DNA from: Paracoccaceae bacterium | GTDB taxonomy: Bacteria; Pseudomonadota; Alphaproteobacteria; Rhodobacterales; Rhodobacteraceae | Length of the DNA: 64,000 bases | Direction of reading: 5' to 3' | NCBI GenBank assembly: GCA_028874915.1 | Contig: JAPPHA010000006.1 | Location: forward strand, 62,068 to 126,067 | In this document: positions 38,637 through 48,914 of the stretch, piece after piece | How positions within the stretch are numbered: position 1 is the first letter of the stretch | How the letters are laid out: each line of letters opens with the position of its first letter | Translations under genes and position numbers: made by a program | The notes under the pieces: generated by a model | Databases searched by the model: none | What the model was told of the DNA's origin: nothing | Seen by the model: only the letters and a program-made list of their open reading frames with translations

Positions 38637-38665
38637 TTGACACAAAAGGTGAACACAAATAGAAC
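38637..38665 (+). promoter_or_regulatory. lexA promoter with overlapping SOS box
   Basis: TTGACA (38637-38642) and TAGAAC (38660-38665) are spaced by 17 bases. The alphaproteobacterial LexA operator GAAC-ACAAATA-GAAC occupies 38651-38665 and overlaps the -10 box, so LexA should repress its own gene. Confidence 0.85.
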
Positions 38666-38703
38666 GATTGGCAATCACTCACATCATTTTTGAGGAGGCT
38701 GAA

Positions 38704-39396
38704 ATGCTGACCCCGAAGCAGCGGGACCTGCTGGAAATGATTCACCGGAGAATACAGACCGACGGCGTGACGCCATCCTACGACGAAATGCGAACGGAAC
38801 TCAGGCTGAAGTCGAAGTCCGGAATTCACCGGCTCATCTCCGCTTTGGAAGAACGCGGATACATTCGCCGCATCGCACACAAGGCCCGAGCGTTGGAGAT
38901 CATCCGATTGCCGGACGCGCTGGACCAGAGGCGTTTCCAACCGCGCATAATTGAGGGCGGCGCCGCGCGGCCGCCACCTCCAAGCGCCATGCCGGTATCG
39001 GCAACGCATGCTCTCGACATCCCGGTCATGGGTCGGATCGCGGCCGGAACGCCGATCGAAGCCATTCAGGAGGTCTCACACCACGTGTCCGTGCCCGGAA
39101 CCATGCTGGAGAATGCCGGGAAACACTTCGCACTTGAGGTCAAGGGCGACTCCATGATCGACGCGGGAATTATTGAAGGGGACATCGCCGTCATTCGCCA
39201 GCAGCACGATGCCGAGAACGGCGACATTGTCGTTGCGCTCGTCGATGGCGAAGAAGCCACGTTGAAGCGTTTGCAGAAACGGGGAAATTCCGTGTTGGCC
39301 CTGGAAGCCGCCAACAAGGCGTACGAAACCCGGATCTACACGAAAGAACAGGTCAGGATTCAGGGGCGTCTGGTCGGTCTGATCAGGAGCTACTGA
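38704..39396 (+). CDS. lexA: SOS response transcriptional repressor LexA
   Basis: LexA (230 residues) represses DNA-damage genes and cuts itself when RecA is activated. The N-terminal winged helix is [18 protein letters not shown] with [20 protein letters not shown]. The cleavage site is A114-G115 in [11 protein letters not shown]; the catalytic dyad is S150 (VKGDSM) and K188 (ATLKRL). ATG 38704 has GAGGAGGCTGAA upstream. Its promoter carries a matching SOS box. In relatives lexA follows moeA directly; here 3.5 kb of accessory DNA lies between them. Confidence 0.97.
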   Translation: MLTPKQRDLLEMIHRRIQTDGVTPSYDEMRTELRLKSKSGIHRLISALEERGYIRRIAHKARALEIIRLPDALDQRRFQPRIIEGGAARPPPPSAMPVSATHALDIPVMGRIAAGTPIEAIQEVSHHVSVPGTMLENAGKHFALEVKGDSMIDAGIIEGDIAVIRQQHDAENGDIVVALVDGEEATLKRLQKRGNSVLALEAANKAYETRIYTKEQVRIQGRLVGLIRSY

Positions 39397-39768
39397 ATTC
39401 ATCAATCAACCGGAGCGGCCGGCTTCGCAGCGGCACGTGTCCCGAACGAGGCGTTGGGCGATTCGACGATCTGAACGGCGTGTTTTGCTGCCTCCGGTGT
39501 GAACCACTGGCTTTTGCAAGTTCTACCGAGGGAAAACGTCGGGCAGCCCGGTTCAATCATTGTGAACGGGCGCCGGTCGAAACGGGAACCGGGAATGCAT
39601 TGGCGACCCGGACGCAATCACGGCCCTCAGGGCTCGGCATTCTGGCCCTGAACAGGCTATCCATTCGACATTGCGGTTTAGGCACCGCGTCCCGCGGGAG
39701 GTTTGTTCCCGTTCACCTCATTGTCGGCCCGGGAATGTCCGGGCTCCGGGAGCTGGAGTGCACAACTT
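39397..39768. other. lexA-gltX gap without a convincing gene
   Basis: The 372 bases hold no supported gene. In many Alphaproteobacteria comEC lies here on the minus strand. A minus-strand frame at 39402-39617 has a faint resemblance to a ComEC end (WFTPEAAKHAVQ) but is too weak to call. Confidence 0.45.
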
Positions 39769-41196
39769 ATGTCAAAGTCGGCCATCGTTACTCGTTTCGC
39801 GCCGTCACCAACCGGTTTTCTGCACATCGGAGGTGCACGAACAGCACTGTTCAATTGGCTGTTTTCCCGACGAAACCAGGGCACCTTCCATCTTCGTATC
39901 GAGGACACGGACCGCCTGCGGTCAACTGTCGAGGCGGTGGCGGCGATCTTTGATGGTCTCTCCTGGCTGGGCCTCAAGCACGATGGAAACGCCTTGTTCC
40001 AGTCCCGGCGCCAAGATCGGCACAGGGAGATTGCGGAACAACTGCTGACGAACGGCAATGCTTATCGCTGTTTCGCAACGGAAGCGGAGGTGGCCGGTGC
40101 ACGGGACGCCGCCAAAAAGGCCAACCGACCTCTCCTCTTCGACAGTCCCTGGCGTGATGCTGATCCGGCGAGAACCCCGGATCGCCCGTTTGTCGTTCGC
40201 CTGCGGTCTCCGCGGACCCGGCCCGTTGAAGTCACGGACGCCGTCCGGGGGGCAGTCCGATGGCCGGCTGAGACCCTCGATGATCTGGTGCTTCTGCGTT
40301 CGGACGGCTCTCCGACCTATATGTTGGCGGTCGTCGTCGATGACCACGACATGGGCGTGACTCATGTCATTCGCGGCGACGACCACCTGGGAAATTCCGG
40401 CCGGCAGGCCCTCATCTACCAGGCTTGCGGCTGGACCACCCCGACCTTCGCCCACTTGCCTCTCATTCACGGGCCTGACGGAAAGAAACTGTCCAAACGC
40501 CACGGTGCCCTCGGCATCGATTCCTACCGGGCGATGGGCTACACGCCGGAGGCCATGCGGAACTACCTCGCACGATTGGGGTGGTCCCATGGCGATGACG
40601 AGCTGTTCACGACGGACCAGGCCGTATCCTGGTTTGATCTGAAGGGTATCGGAAAGTCGCCATCTCGATTCGACACCAGAAAACTCGACCACGTTTCGGC
40701 GCATCACATTCGGTCCGGCGATGACGCCAGTCTCCTCGACAGTCTTGCCGATTGGCTTGCCGCTAACGACAAGGAACCACTATCAGAAACGGCGAAGGCC
40801 CGATTGCGGCACGGCATGCCAGTCTTGAAGCAGCAGGCCAAACGCCTGCCTGACCTGCTCGCACGGGGCGAATTCCTGTTGTCAACACCCCCGACCCCGG
40901 ATCTGACAGAACTCGCCGGTCAGCTGAATACGGATGCCAAATCTCTGATCGCCCTGGCACGCACTCTCATCGACCGGTTCGCAGAAGCCGCCTGGACGCG
41001 AGAGAATCACGATGCCCTTGTCGGCGACATTGCCGTGCGGGCGGACCTCAAGCCGGCCCGGCTGTTCCGCCTGCTCCGGTCCATGCTGGCTGGAATCGAA
41101 AGCAAGTCCGCGCCATCCGTCCACGACATGCTATCCCTCCTCGGCCGCCGGGAAAGCCTCAAACGGATGGCCGCGGCCGTACCGGAATCCGTGTAG
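39769..41196 (+). CDS. gltX: Glutamyl-tRNA synthetase
   Basis: A class I aminoacyl-tRNA synthetase of 475 residues. The HIGH-type motif is FAPSPTGFLHIGGARTALFN, RIEDTDR follows, and the KMSKS-type loop is KKLSKRHGALG. DDHDMGVTHVIRGDDHLGN is also typical, and the C-terminal helical anticodon-binding domain is present. The ATG at 39769 matches the family start; the frame extends upstream without similarity. It is followed by gltA, the standard alphaproteobacterial order. Whether it also charges tRNA-Gln (indirect pathway) cannot be told from the sequence. Confidence 0.95.
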   Translation: MSKSAIVTRFAPSPTGFLHIGGARTALFNWLFSRRNQGTFHLRIEDTDRLRSTVEAVAAIFDGLSWLGLKHDGNALFQSRRQDRHREIAEQLLTNGNAYRCFATEAEVAGARDAAKKANRPLLFDSPWRDADPARTPDRPFVVRLRSPRTRPVEVTDAVRGAVRWPAETLDDLVLLRSDGSPTYMLAVVVDDHDMGVTHVIRGDDHLGNSGRQALIYQACGWTTPTFAHLPLIHGPDGKKLSKRHGALGIDSYRAMGYTPEAMRNYLARLGWSHGDDELFTTDQAVSWFDLKGIGKSPSRFDTRKLDHVSAHHIRSGDDASLLDSLADWLAANDKEPLSETAKARLRHGMPVLKQQAKRLPDLLARGEFLLSTPPTPDLTELAGQLNTDAKSLIALARTLIDRFAEAAWTRENHDALVGDIAVRADLKPARLFRLLRSMLAGIESKSAPSVHDMLSLLGRRESLKRMAAAVPESV

Positions 41197-41411
41197 CGGC
41201 CCCGCAGGAGCCCCGGATGGCACCATCTGTGTGGGTGCAGGGGTGGCAGGCATGGTGACCAGGCACCGAATTGTGATACGGTCCATCCGTTCCCGACCTT
41301 GCCCGGAAAATCAGGGGGTGACACGAGTCTTCCCACATTCCGGGCGGAGAATTCCCGGAACGGATTCTGCGCCGAGGCGCCGTACCGATATCATGTGATG
41401 CGAGGACTTAG

Positions 41412-42713
41412 ATGAACAGAACCCAATGCGAGTTCGCAACCCTGACGATCGGAAAGAAGACCTTGAAATTCCCGATTGTGAAGGGAACGGCGGGTCCGGA
41501 CGTGATCGACATTCGGAGTCTCTATCGAGACGGGCGAGTCTTCACGTATGACCCCGGCTACACGTCTACCGCCGCCTGCGATTCACATATCACCTTCATT
41601 GACGGAGAAGGCGGCAAGCTCCTTTACCGCGGCTATCCGATCGAGCAGCTGGCCAAGGCATCCCATTTCCTCGAGGTCTGCTATTTGCTGCTTTACGGCG
41701 ATCTTCCCAACCGGGACGAACTCGACGACTTCGAGACCCGGGTCACCCGGCACACGATGGTGCACGAACAGATGCACAACCTGTACCGAGGTTTCCGGCG
41801 CGATGCCCATCCCATGGCGGTCGTTTGCGGTGTCGTCGGTGCACTGTCGGCCTTCTACCATGATTCCACGGACGTCAATGATCCCGAGCAACGGGAAATT
41901 GCGTCCATTCGCATGATCGCCAAAATCCCGACAATTGCCGCGATGGCGTACAAGTATTCGATTGGCCAACCCTTCGTTTATCCCCGGAATGACCACGACT
42001 ATGCGTCGAATTTCCTGCAGATGTGTTTTTCGGTTCCTGCAGAACCCTATCAGGTCAATCCGGTTCTGAGCCGGGCCATGGACCGGATCTTCCTACTTCA
42101 TGCTGATCACGAACAGAACGCCTCCACGTCAACGGTCCGCCTGGCCGGTTCGTCTGCCGCCAATCCGTTTGCCTGTATCGCCGCCGGCATCGCCTGCCTC
42201 TGGGGACCGGCCCATGGCGGTGCCAACCAGGCCTGCCTCGAGACACTGAAAGAAATCGGCACCGTGGACCGAATCCCCGAGTACATCCGGCGGGCGCGCG
42301 ATCGCTCCGACCCATTTCGCCTCATGGGATTTGGTCACCGTGTCTACAAGAACTTCGACCCAAGAGCTCAGGTCATCAAGGAGTCCGCCGACGAAGTCCT
42401 TGACTATCTGGGAACCGGTGACAACGAAATCCTGAGGATTGCAAAGGAACTGGAACGGATCGCGCTTCAGGATGATTACTTCGTCAAGAAGAAGCTGTAC
42501 CCGAACGTCGATTTCTACTCCGGTATCATTCTGGAAGCCCTCGGTTTCCCGACGGCGATGTTCACGCCCATCTTTGCGCTCAGCCGCACCGTCGGCTGGA
42601 TCGCGCAATGGAAGGAAATGCTCGCAGATCCCGTGCAGAAAATTGGCCGCCCGCGACAGCGCTACCTTGGAGAGACGCAACGGGACTATGTTCGGATCGC
42701 CGACCGACGCTGA
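41412..42713 (+). CDS. gltA: Citrate synthase (type II)
   Basis: Citrate synthase (433 residues) condenses acetyl-CoA and oxaloacetate at the entry to the TCA cycle. The N-terminal part has [21 protein letters not shown] and [12 protein letters not shown]; the catalytic regions are [15 protein letters not shown], the [11 protein letters not shown] block and [15 protein letters not shown]. The length and the N-terminal beta domain mark the NADH-sensitive hexameric type II enzyme. GAGGACTTAG lies directly before the ATG. It converges on the crotonase gene. Confidence 0.97.
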   Translation: MNRTQCEFATLTIGKKTLKFPIVKGTAGPDVIDIRSLYRDGRVFTYDPGYTSTAACDSHITFIDGEGGKLLYRGYPIEQLAKASHFLEVCYLLLYGDLPNRDELDDFETRVTRHTMVHEQMHNLYRGFRRDAHPMAVVCGVVGALSAFYHDSTDVNDPEQREIASIRMIAKIPTIAAMAYKYSIGQPFVYPRNDHDYASNFLQMCFSVPAEPYQVNPVLSRAMDRIFLLHADHEQNASTSTVRLAGSSAANPFACIAAGIACLWGPAHGGANQACLETLKEIGTVDRIPEYIRRARDRSDPFRLMGFGHRVYKNFDPRAQVIKESADEVLDYLGTGDNEILRIAKELERIALQDDYFVKKKLYPNVDFYSGIILEALGFPTAMFTPIFALSRTVGWIAQWKEMLADPVQKIGRPRQRYLGETQRDYVRIADRR

Positions 42714-42834
42714 CGCCATTCCGGGTGATGCGAACCGCGGATAGGACGCGGGCAGTCCTCAAAACCGCCCCGGCCGGATGCGGGCGTTACCTTCTGGCTG
42801 CGCCTCTTGCTGCCGGGCCCCGGTTCGGTTGTCC

Positions 42835-43611
42835 TTATCGGCCTTCGAAATCTGCCGGGCGTTTCTCCAGAAACGCCATGACCCCTTCCCGAAAATCTCG
42901 GGTGCGGCTAGCGATTCCCTGAAGAGTCGCTTCCGTCTCGAGTTGCTGCTCGAACGTCTGTTCGAGACCCAATCTGATCGCCCGTCGTGCCAGCCGGTAG
43001 GCCTCCGTTGGTCCTTTCGACAATCTGAAGGCGACTTCACGGACTTCAACGTCGAACGTCGCATCGGATACGCATTTCCACACCATCCCCCAATCGGCCG
43101 CCTGCCGGGCGGTAATGCGATCGCCAAGCATTGCCATTCCCATGGCCCTCGCGGATCCGACTCGTCTGGGAAGCCAGTATGTGCCGCCAGCATCCGGAAT
43201 GAGGCCAATTCGCACGAATGCCTGCATGAAAAACGCGCTTTCCCTTGCAATGACAATGTCAGCGGCGAGTGCCAGGTTGGCGCCGGCGCCCGCTGCGGCC
43301 CCGTTGACAGCGGCGACTATCGGAACCCGGCAATCGAGCATGGCCCGAACTAGCGGATGGTATTCTTCCCGCAACAGGGTCTCGATCTCGATGTCAGAAA
43401 CTTTGGCCGCGTCGCCCAGATCCTGTCCCGAGCAGAATACCTGTCCGGAACCCGTGAGAACAATAACTCGCACGTCATCGCCGATCGCCTCGAAGGCATA
43501 CTGCAATTCTGACCTCATCCGGCCGTTCATGGCGTTCATCACCCCCGGCCGATTCATTTCAAGGGTCGCAATCCCGTCGGCAACGGAGCAAGTGATCGTC
43601 TCATAATCCAT
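42835..43611 (-). CDS. Enoyl-CoA hydratase/isomerase family protein, PaaG-like
   Basis: A crotonase-fold protein of 258 residues. The CoA/oxyanion segments are GSGQVFCSGQDLGDA and AAVNGAAAGAGANLALAADIV. The two hydratase glutamates are absent (N and F at those positions), but the Asp in GLIPDAGGTYWLPRRVG is kept, which is the PaaG/ring-oxepin isomerase pattern. PaaG acts in aerobic phenylacetate degradation and also in some beta-oxidation isomerisations. No other paa genes are nearby, so the true pathway is open. It converges on gltA and precedes ccmH on the same strand, so it is unlikely to share that operon's role. Confidence 0.85.
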   Translation of the reverse strand: MDYETITCSVADGIATLEMNRPGVMNAMNGRMRSELQYAFEAIGDDVRVIVLTGSGQVFCSGQDLGDAAKVSDIEIETLLREEYHPLVRAMLDCRVPIVAAVNGAAAGAGANLALAADIVIARESAFFMQAFVRIGLIPDAGGTYWLPRRVGSARAMGMAMLGDRITARQAADWGMVWKCVSDATFDVEVREVAFRLSKGPTEAYRLARRAIRLGLEQTFEQQLETEATLQGIASRTRDFREGVMAFLEKRPADFEGR

Positions 43612-43664
43612 CGGGTCCTTCTCCTGGCCGTTTCTTCGCAGTGCGTAGCGGCTGTCGATCCCGA

Positions 43665-44222
43665 TCAGCCGTCCACAATTCGCCGGAGTTCCGATGTTTC
43701 CTCATCCGAGAGCCCTGCGGGTCCCGCCATCCGGCTGCGCCTTGCGAGCATTTTGCCAATCAGGCCGAAAGCCACCAGAAACGCCAAAGGACCGGCAAAC
43801 CACAAGACAACGCTGGAACCGGTCAATCGCGGATTTAGCAGTACATATTCCCCGTAACGCTGAACGACGGATTCGAACACCTGGGAATCAGTGTCGCCGG
43901 CAACAAGCCGTTCCCGAACAAACACGCGGAGATCCGCGGCCAGTTCGGCATTTGAATTGTCGATGTTTTCATTTCGGCAGATCAAACACCGGAGTTGCCC
44001 GGAAATCTGGCGGGCGCGGGCCTCCAGTTCGGGATCCGCCAGAATTTCGTCCGGTTCGACCGCAAATGCAGAGTGGGCTGCAAACGTGGCGAGCAAAAAG
44101 GCGAATACCGCAGGGGCCACCCGGCAAAACCCGCGATTCAAGGCGACTCGAAAAAGCAGCGCAACCAAAGCCGGACTCCGGAACACCGTTTGCCGAGCCT
44201 GTTTCGACAAGTTGCTGTTCAT
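43665..44222 (-). CDS. ccmH: Cytochrome c-type biogenesis protein CcmH
   Basis: CcmH (185 residues) is a periplasmic, membrane-anchored thiol protein that reduces apocytochrome c cysteines for heme attachment. It has an N-terminal hydrophobic segment (about 31-53), the redox motif LRCLICRN, NSNAELAADLRVFVRERL, YGEYVLLNPR, and a C-terminal membrane helix (VVLWFAGPLAFLVAFGLIG). The ATG at 44222 gives a normal length; an in-frame stretch upstream lacks similarity. It follows ccmF after 161 bases; the thioredoxin gene ccmG that usually lies between them is missing here. Confidence 0.92.
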   Translation of the reverse strand: MNSNLSKQARQTVFRSPALVALLFRVALNRGFCRVAPAVFAFLLATFAAHSAFAVEPDEILADPELEARARQISGQLRCLICRNENIDNSNAELAADLRVFVRERLVAGDTDSQVFESVVQRYGEYVLLNPRLTGSSVVLWFAGPLAFLVAFGLIGKMLARRSRMAGPAGLSDEETSELRRIVDG

Positions 44223-44383
44223 GTCGAGGAAGGCACCTTTCGTTGATCCATCGCATTCGGCGTGAGCAAAACCCGGGTCGGATTCTCTAAAGTTCCTCCT
44301 TTGGCGAACAACGCTGGTCAACAGATTCCTGACGGCAAGGGAGGCGGTCGATTCAATTGCAACCATTGCGAAACACCCCTGTC

Positions 44384-46387
44384 TCATGCCTGTCGCGCTT
44401 TCGCCCGGGTCGTCGGGGCCGGAACGGTACTGCGACGCCGATTCCCCGCACCGATGCGAAATCGCCGGTCGGAAAGGCTGATCAGGCCGCCTGCGGCCAT
44501 CAAGGCCACACCCGACCAGATCCAGACCGCCATGGGTTTAACGTAAGTCCGAACGACCCAACGGCCGTCATCCTGGCGGTCACCGAGAACCATATACAGA
44601 TCGCGCCAAAAACCGACGTCGATTGCCGCTTCGGTGGTGTTGGTCGAGGAAACCAGGTACGTTCGTTTTTCCGGGGACAGGACTGCAACAGGAGAACCGG
44701 CCCGGACCACATCGAATGTCCCCGTCACCGACAGGTAATTTGCTCCGATCCTGCGGCTGACATTGCGAAAGTGGACAACGTGGCCCGCGATCCGGAAGCT
44801 GTCACCCGGGCGGGCCAGTCGGATATCCTCGGTTTCCCAGGCTGTTATCGCCGACATTCCGAAAACGGCCACGCCCAACCCGGCATGCGCCAGAGCTTTT
44901 CCCCACTCGCTGCGGGGCAATCGCCGTAACGCCGCGAGGCTCAAACTCAGCTTTCGGCGGTGCGGCCAGCGTGCCCGTATCCAGATCTCCCGTACGGCCG
45001 CCAGAATCAGCCAGGCGGACAGGGCTGCGCCCATGGGGGCCAACATTGGACCGCCCGTCTGGACCACCCAAACCAGGCATCCGATGGCAAGCGCAATGGC
45101 TGCGATCCCACGCAGGCTGCGGAGTGAACGCGTCAGGCTGCCGCGTTTCCATGGCATGGTAGCTCCGACGGGCAACGCGACGATGAGGAGGACCATGAAC
45201 GGCGTGAACGCAGATTCAAAGAAAGGAGGGCCGACCGAGAGTTTGCGGTCCCAGGCCAGTTCGGCGATGAGGGGCCAGATCGTTCCCAGAAAAACGACAA
45301 GGGTCGCGACGGAAAGGAGTAGGTTGTTGAGAATAAGACCGGATTCGCGACTGACGACGGCGAAACCTGAAGATGAAACCAGTCGATCCGACCGCCAGAC
45401 AAAGAGAATCAGGCTTCCGCAGATGGTTGCCGTCAGAATGACAAGGATGAAGAGTCCACGTCCCGGATCGTCTGCGAAGGCATGAACGGATGTGAGAACG
45501 CCGGATCGGACGATGAAGGTTCCGATCAGAGAAAAGGCAAAGGCAACAAGAGCCAGAAACACAGTCCAACTCTTCAGCGTATCGCGTCGTTCGGCAACGA
45601 TGGCGGAATGAAGCAGCGCCGTCGCGACCAACCAGGGCATCAGGCTAGCGTTTTCAACCGGGTCCCAAAACCACCAGCCGCCCCAACCCAGTTCATAGTA
45701 CGCCCACCAGGATCCAAGCGCGATTCCGATTGTCAGACATGTCCAGGCCAGAAGCGCCCAGGGTCGGACCCACCTGGCCCAGGCGGCATCGACACGTCCT
45801 CCAATCAGGGCCGCCACGGCGAAACTGAAGGTGAGCGAAAGGCCTACATAGCCCAAGTAGAGAAACGGCGGGTGCAATGCGAGGCCTGGATCCTGCAGCA
45901 ACGGGTTGAGATCATTTCCATCGAGAGGAGGTGGCGAGAGACGTTCAAATGGGTTGGACGTGAACAGAACAAAGGCAAGGAAGGCGGCAGCAATCAGTGA
46001 CTGTACGGCCAGAACCCGTGCCCTCAGGACAAGCGGAAGATTGTTTCCGAACCAGGCGACAAGTGCGCCATAAAACACCAAAATGAGCACCCAGAGGAGC
46101 ATCGACCCCTCGTGGTTTCCCCAGACCCCGGTTACCCGGTAGATCAGCGGCTTCAACGAGTGCGAATTGTCGGCGACAAGTCGAACCGAAAAATCCGATG
46201 TGACGAACGCCGCGGTCAATCCGGCAAATGCGACTCCGACAAGCAGAAACTGAAGAGTCGCTGACGGAACCGCGAACAGCATCCACCGGGTCCAGTTGCG
46301 CCCGGCACCGACCAGGGGAACGACTCCACCAATGCAGGCGACGACAAACGCCAAAAGGACCGAAAACTGCGAGAATTCGACGCTCAT
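44384..46387 (-). CDS. ccmF: Cytochrome c heme lyase subunit CcmF
   Basis: A polytopic inner-membrane protein of 667 residues with about 15 helices that attaches heme to apocytochrome c with CcmH. The signature WGGWWFWDPVENASLMPWL is the periplasmic tryptophan-rich heme motif, and LHPPFLYLGYVGL is also conserved. A large periplasmic domain (about 520-610) precedes the last helix, after the GLGVAVFGMSAITAWETEDI stretch. It lies between ccmE (236 bases upstream) and ccmH in the same orientation. Confidence 0.95.
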   Translation of the reverse strand: MSVEFSQFSVLLAFVVACIGGVVPLVGAGRNWTRWMLFAVPSATLQFLLVGVAFAGLTAAFVTSDFSVRLVADNSHSLKPLIYRVTGVWGNHEGSMLLWVLILVFYGALVAWFGNNLPLVLRARVLAVQSLIAAAFLAFVLFTSNPFERLSPPPLDGNDLNPLLQDPGLALHPPFLYLGYVGLSLTFSFAVAALIGGRVDAAWARWVRPWALLAWTCLTIGIALGSWWAYYELGWGGWWFWDPVENASLMPWLVATALLHSAIVAERRDTLKSWTVFLALVAFAFSLIGTFIVRSGVLTSVHAFADDPGRGLFILVILTATICGSLILFVWRSDRLVSSSGFAVVSRESGLILNNLLLSVATLVVFLGTIWPLIAELAWDRKLSVGPPFFESAFTPFMVLLIVALPVGATMPWKRGSLTRSLRSLRGIAAIALAIGCLVWVVQTGGPMLAPMGAALSAWLILAAVREIWIRARWPHRRKLSLSLAALRRLPRSEWGKALAHAGLGVAVFGMSAITAWETEDIRLARPGDSFRIAGHVVHFRNVSRRIGANYLSVTGTFDVVRAGSPVAVLSPEKRTYLVSSTNTTEAAIDVGFWRDLYMVLGDRQDDGRWVVRTYVKPMAVWIWSGVALMAAGGLISLSDRRFRIGAGNRRRSTVPAPTTRAKARQA

Positions 46388-46623
46388 GAGACACCCGGAG
46401 TGTTCAAGGGATGGTGGCCACTTTACCCGATTTCCTGTTCACTATACCAAAAACGGCGAGCCCGCCGAAGTCAGGATGGACCCCACTTCACATCCCGGCC
46501 TTCGTTCCCAAGCGCCGGTCCCAGGAGAAACTTCGACCGTGGGGCGGCCAGCTTTCGCGACGTAACCGGTTCCGGATCCATCTTTGGCGAACGGGCAACG
46601 TCGAGGCCGTGGATCCCGTTTCG

Positions 46624-47067
46624 TTACTCGGGAGGTCTGTAAACACCCTCTGCCTTGAGGATGTCCATCACTTCCTTCGGCATGTAGTTTTCGTCATGTT
46701 TGGCCAGAATCTGGGTGGCGACGAAGGATCCCGGTCCGAGACTTCCAAGTGCAACGACTCCCTGACCTTCGCGGAAGAGATCCGGAAGGATTCCTTCATA
46801 TTCGACCATGACGGTATGGGCGCCATCAGTGACCGAGAACCGCACGACCGGGCCATCGAATTCCAGGCTTCCGGATTCGACCAACCCCCCCAGCCGGAAG
46901 GTCTCGTCCCGGCTGAGTTCCGGATTCTGGGTGATCTGGGTCGGACTGCGATAGAACTCGATTCCTTCCCGCGCACCGTATCCGATGACAACTGTCGCAG
47001 AGGCCAGACAGAGGATCGCCAGAACGATCATCTGCTTTCGACGACGTTTGCGGAGCCCGGGCGGCAC
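46624..47067 (-). CDS. ccmE: Cytochrome c maturation heme chaperone CcmE
   Basis: CcmE (147 residues) binds heme covalently in the periplasm and passes it to CcmF. Residues 12-30 form the membrane anchor, followed by an OB-fold domain with EFYRSPTQI, LGGLVESGSL and VEYEGILPDLFREGQG. The heme-binding histidine is H124 in AKHDENYMPKEV. The C-terminal tail ends VYRPPE. It follows argC by 20 bases, so argC, ccmE, ccmF and ccmH may share a transcript. Confidence 0.96.
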   Translation of the reverse strand: MPPGLRKRRRKQMIVLAILCLASATVVIGYGAREGIEFYRSPTQITQNPELSRDETFRLGGLVESGSLEFDGPVVRFSVTDGAHTVMVEYEGILPDLFREGQGVVALGSLGPGSFVATQILAKHDENYMPKEVMDILKAEGVYRPPE

Positions 47068-47087
47068 GGTGTTGATCCTTCGGCCGC

Positions 47088-48119
47088 CTAGGGGAAGAGC
47101 GGCGGGGCCTCAAGGCCCATCGTTTCCGGAAGCCCGAGCATGAGATTTGCGTTCTGAACGGCCTGTCCGGCCGCGCCCTTGAGCAGATTGTCAAGTGCGG
47201 AGAACAGGATTGCGCGCCCAGGGGGCCGGTCTCTGACCACGCCGATATGGCACCAATTCGACCCCCGGACATGCCGCGTCGACGGTATTTCTCCCATGGG
47301 AAGTACAATGACGAAGGGTTCGTCGCGGTACCGGCGGGACAGTACGGAGTGGATCCGGTTCGGGTCACCCTTCACGTAGACCGTGGCGAGGATTCCGCGG
47401 TTCTGGGGAAGGAGATGCGGGACAAAGCTGACGCTCACCGGTCGTCCCGCAACCCGGGAAAACTCCTGTTCGAACTCGGCAATGTGCCGATGGGATGCCG
47501 GATTGTAGGGCTGGAACCCTTCAGAAACCTCCGCATGAAGGATTCCCTCAGTAGGTGTGCGTCCAGCTCCGGACACGCCGGTCGCAAGATCAATGACGAT
47601 TTCGTCGGGGTCAATGACTTCGGATTCAAGGAGCGGCAGGACCGGCAGCAGTCCCGTTGCCGCATTGCATCCCGTTCCCGCAACCAGGCGGGCCGTGCGG
47701 ATGCTCTCTCGGTAGAATTCGGTGAGGCCGTAAACCGCCTCCCCTGCGGTCTGCGACGTCAAAGGTTTCAACCCGTACCACTGTTGATAGGCATTCGCGT
47801 CGCGTAGCCTAAAGTCCGCCGACAGGTCGACAATCCTCATTTCCGGGCCCAATCGGGTCACCGTATCCCGGCTCGTTCCATGAGGAAGGGCGCAGAACAC
47901 GAGAGCGACATCCGTCAGAACCGCTTCATCGATCCGTTGAAGCGGAGGTAGATCAAGATGGCGGAGATGGGGAAAGACCTCCCCCATTTCCATTCCCGCC
48001 TTTCGGTCAGCAGTCAGCACACCGACGGTCATCCCCGGATGGGTCGCGAGCAGGCGCACCAACTCAGCGCCCGTATATCCGCTGGCACCAAGTATGGCGA
48101 CGGTATGGAGATTTGCCAC
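47088..48119 (-). CDS. argC: N-acetyl-gamma-glutamyl-phosphate reductase
   Basis: ArgC (343 residues) reduces N-acetylglutamyl phosphate in arginine synthesis. The nucleotide fold is [21 protein letters not shown]; the nucleophile Cys is in [19 protein letters not shown], and the substrate loop has [10 protein letters not shown]. The GTG start at 48119 follows GGACGGAGGCAACG, a strong ribosome binding site, and gives a family-length protein; a longer upstream extension in frame is not family-like. The rpsI gene lies 294 bases upstream on the same strand, an arrangement shared with relatives. Confidence 0.94.
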   Translation of the reverse strand: MANLHTVAILGASGYTGAELVRLLATHPGMTVGVLTADRKAGMEMGEVFPHLRHLDLPPLQRIDEAVLTDVALVFCALPHGTSRDTVTRLGPEMRIVDLSADFRLRDANAYQQWYGLKPLTSQTAGEAVYGLTEFYRESIRTARLVAGTGCNAATGLLPVLPLLESEVIDPDEIVIDLATGVSGAGRTPTEGILHAEVSEGFQPYNPASHRHIAEFEQEFSRVAGRPVSVSFVPHLLPQNRGILATVYVKGDPNRIHSVLSRRYRDEPFVIVLPMGEIPSTRHVRGSNWCHIGVVRDRPPGRAILFSALDNLLKGAAGQAVQNANLMLGLPETMGLEAPPLFP

Positions 48120-48413
48120 CGTTGCCTCCGTCCTGAACTTTCCCATTGCCTTAAGCGATGGCCGTTTTTCGCGCAACGCGGACATGACTTGCCTACCGCT
48201 GCCGGGTCCGGCCATGTCGAAACGAACGTAATCGCCCCCGTCGGCCTGCCACCCCTGTCGACCCGTCATCGGGTCGGGAACCCGGCGCATGACGGCAACA
48301 AACTGACCGGGCGTCATTCCGCCCGGGACCTCCGAGGAGGAAAATGGCAATTCGATCGAAGTCAAAGGCCCAATCGGCCTGTGAACGTCAACGCCGTTCC
48401 CGAGTGGATCCGA

Positions 48414-48914
48414 TCACCGCTTCGAGAATTGGAAACTGCGGCGAGCCTTGCGCTTTCCGTATTTCTTTCGTTCCACCACACGCGCATCCCGCGTGAGGTA
48501 ACCGGCTGCCTTGAGAGCCGGTCGCAGCGAAGGATCATAGAGTTGCAACGCTTTGGAAATACCGTGTTTTACAGCTCCCGCCTGCCCCGACAGGCCCCCA
48601 CCTTTGACCGACGCCCTGACGTCGAATTCGTCTCTGACGCCTGCCACCTCGAACGGCTGGCGGAGCACCATTTGAAGAACCGGACGGGCGAAATAGGACT
48701 CCAGATCTTTTCCGTTGATGACCACCCGCCCCGACCCAGGCCGGATCCAGACACGGGCAATGGCATCCTTCCGCTTTCCGGTGGCGTAGGACCGGCCGAA
48801 ACGATCACGAACCGGTTCTCTTTGAAGATCGACGTCTTCTGCCGCCGGAACGCTTTCGTCCTGGACCGTGTCCTTCAGATCTTCCATTGATCGGATCGTT
48901 TCATTCATCGTCAT
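48414..48914 (-). CDS. rpsI: 30S ribosomal protein S9
   Basis: S9 (166 residues) is a small-subunit protein whose basic tail reaches the P-site tRNA. The core has [30 protein letters not shown] and [21 protein letters not shown], and the end [17 protein letters not shown] is diagnostic. An acidic N-terminal extension of about 35 residues, usual in Alphaproteobacteria, precedes the core. The ATG overlaps the rplM stop (ATGA), showing translational coupling; a second ATG lies two codons later. Confidence 0.97.
   Translation of the reverse strand: MTMNETIRSMEDLKDTVQDESVPAAEDVDLQREPVRDRFGRSYATGKRKDAIARVWIRPGSGRVVINGKDLESYFARPVLQMVLRQPFEVAGVRDEFDVRASVKGGGLSGQAGAVKHGISKALQLYDPSLRPALKAAGYLTRDARVVERKKYGKRKARRSFQFSKR

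Noticed and set aside
39402-39617. 3' remnant of comEC on the minus strand
   Set aside because: The resemblance is limited to a few residues around WFTPEAA and could be chance.
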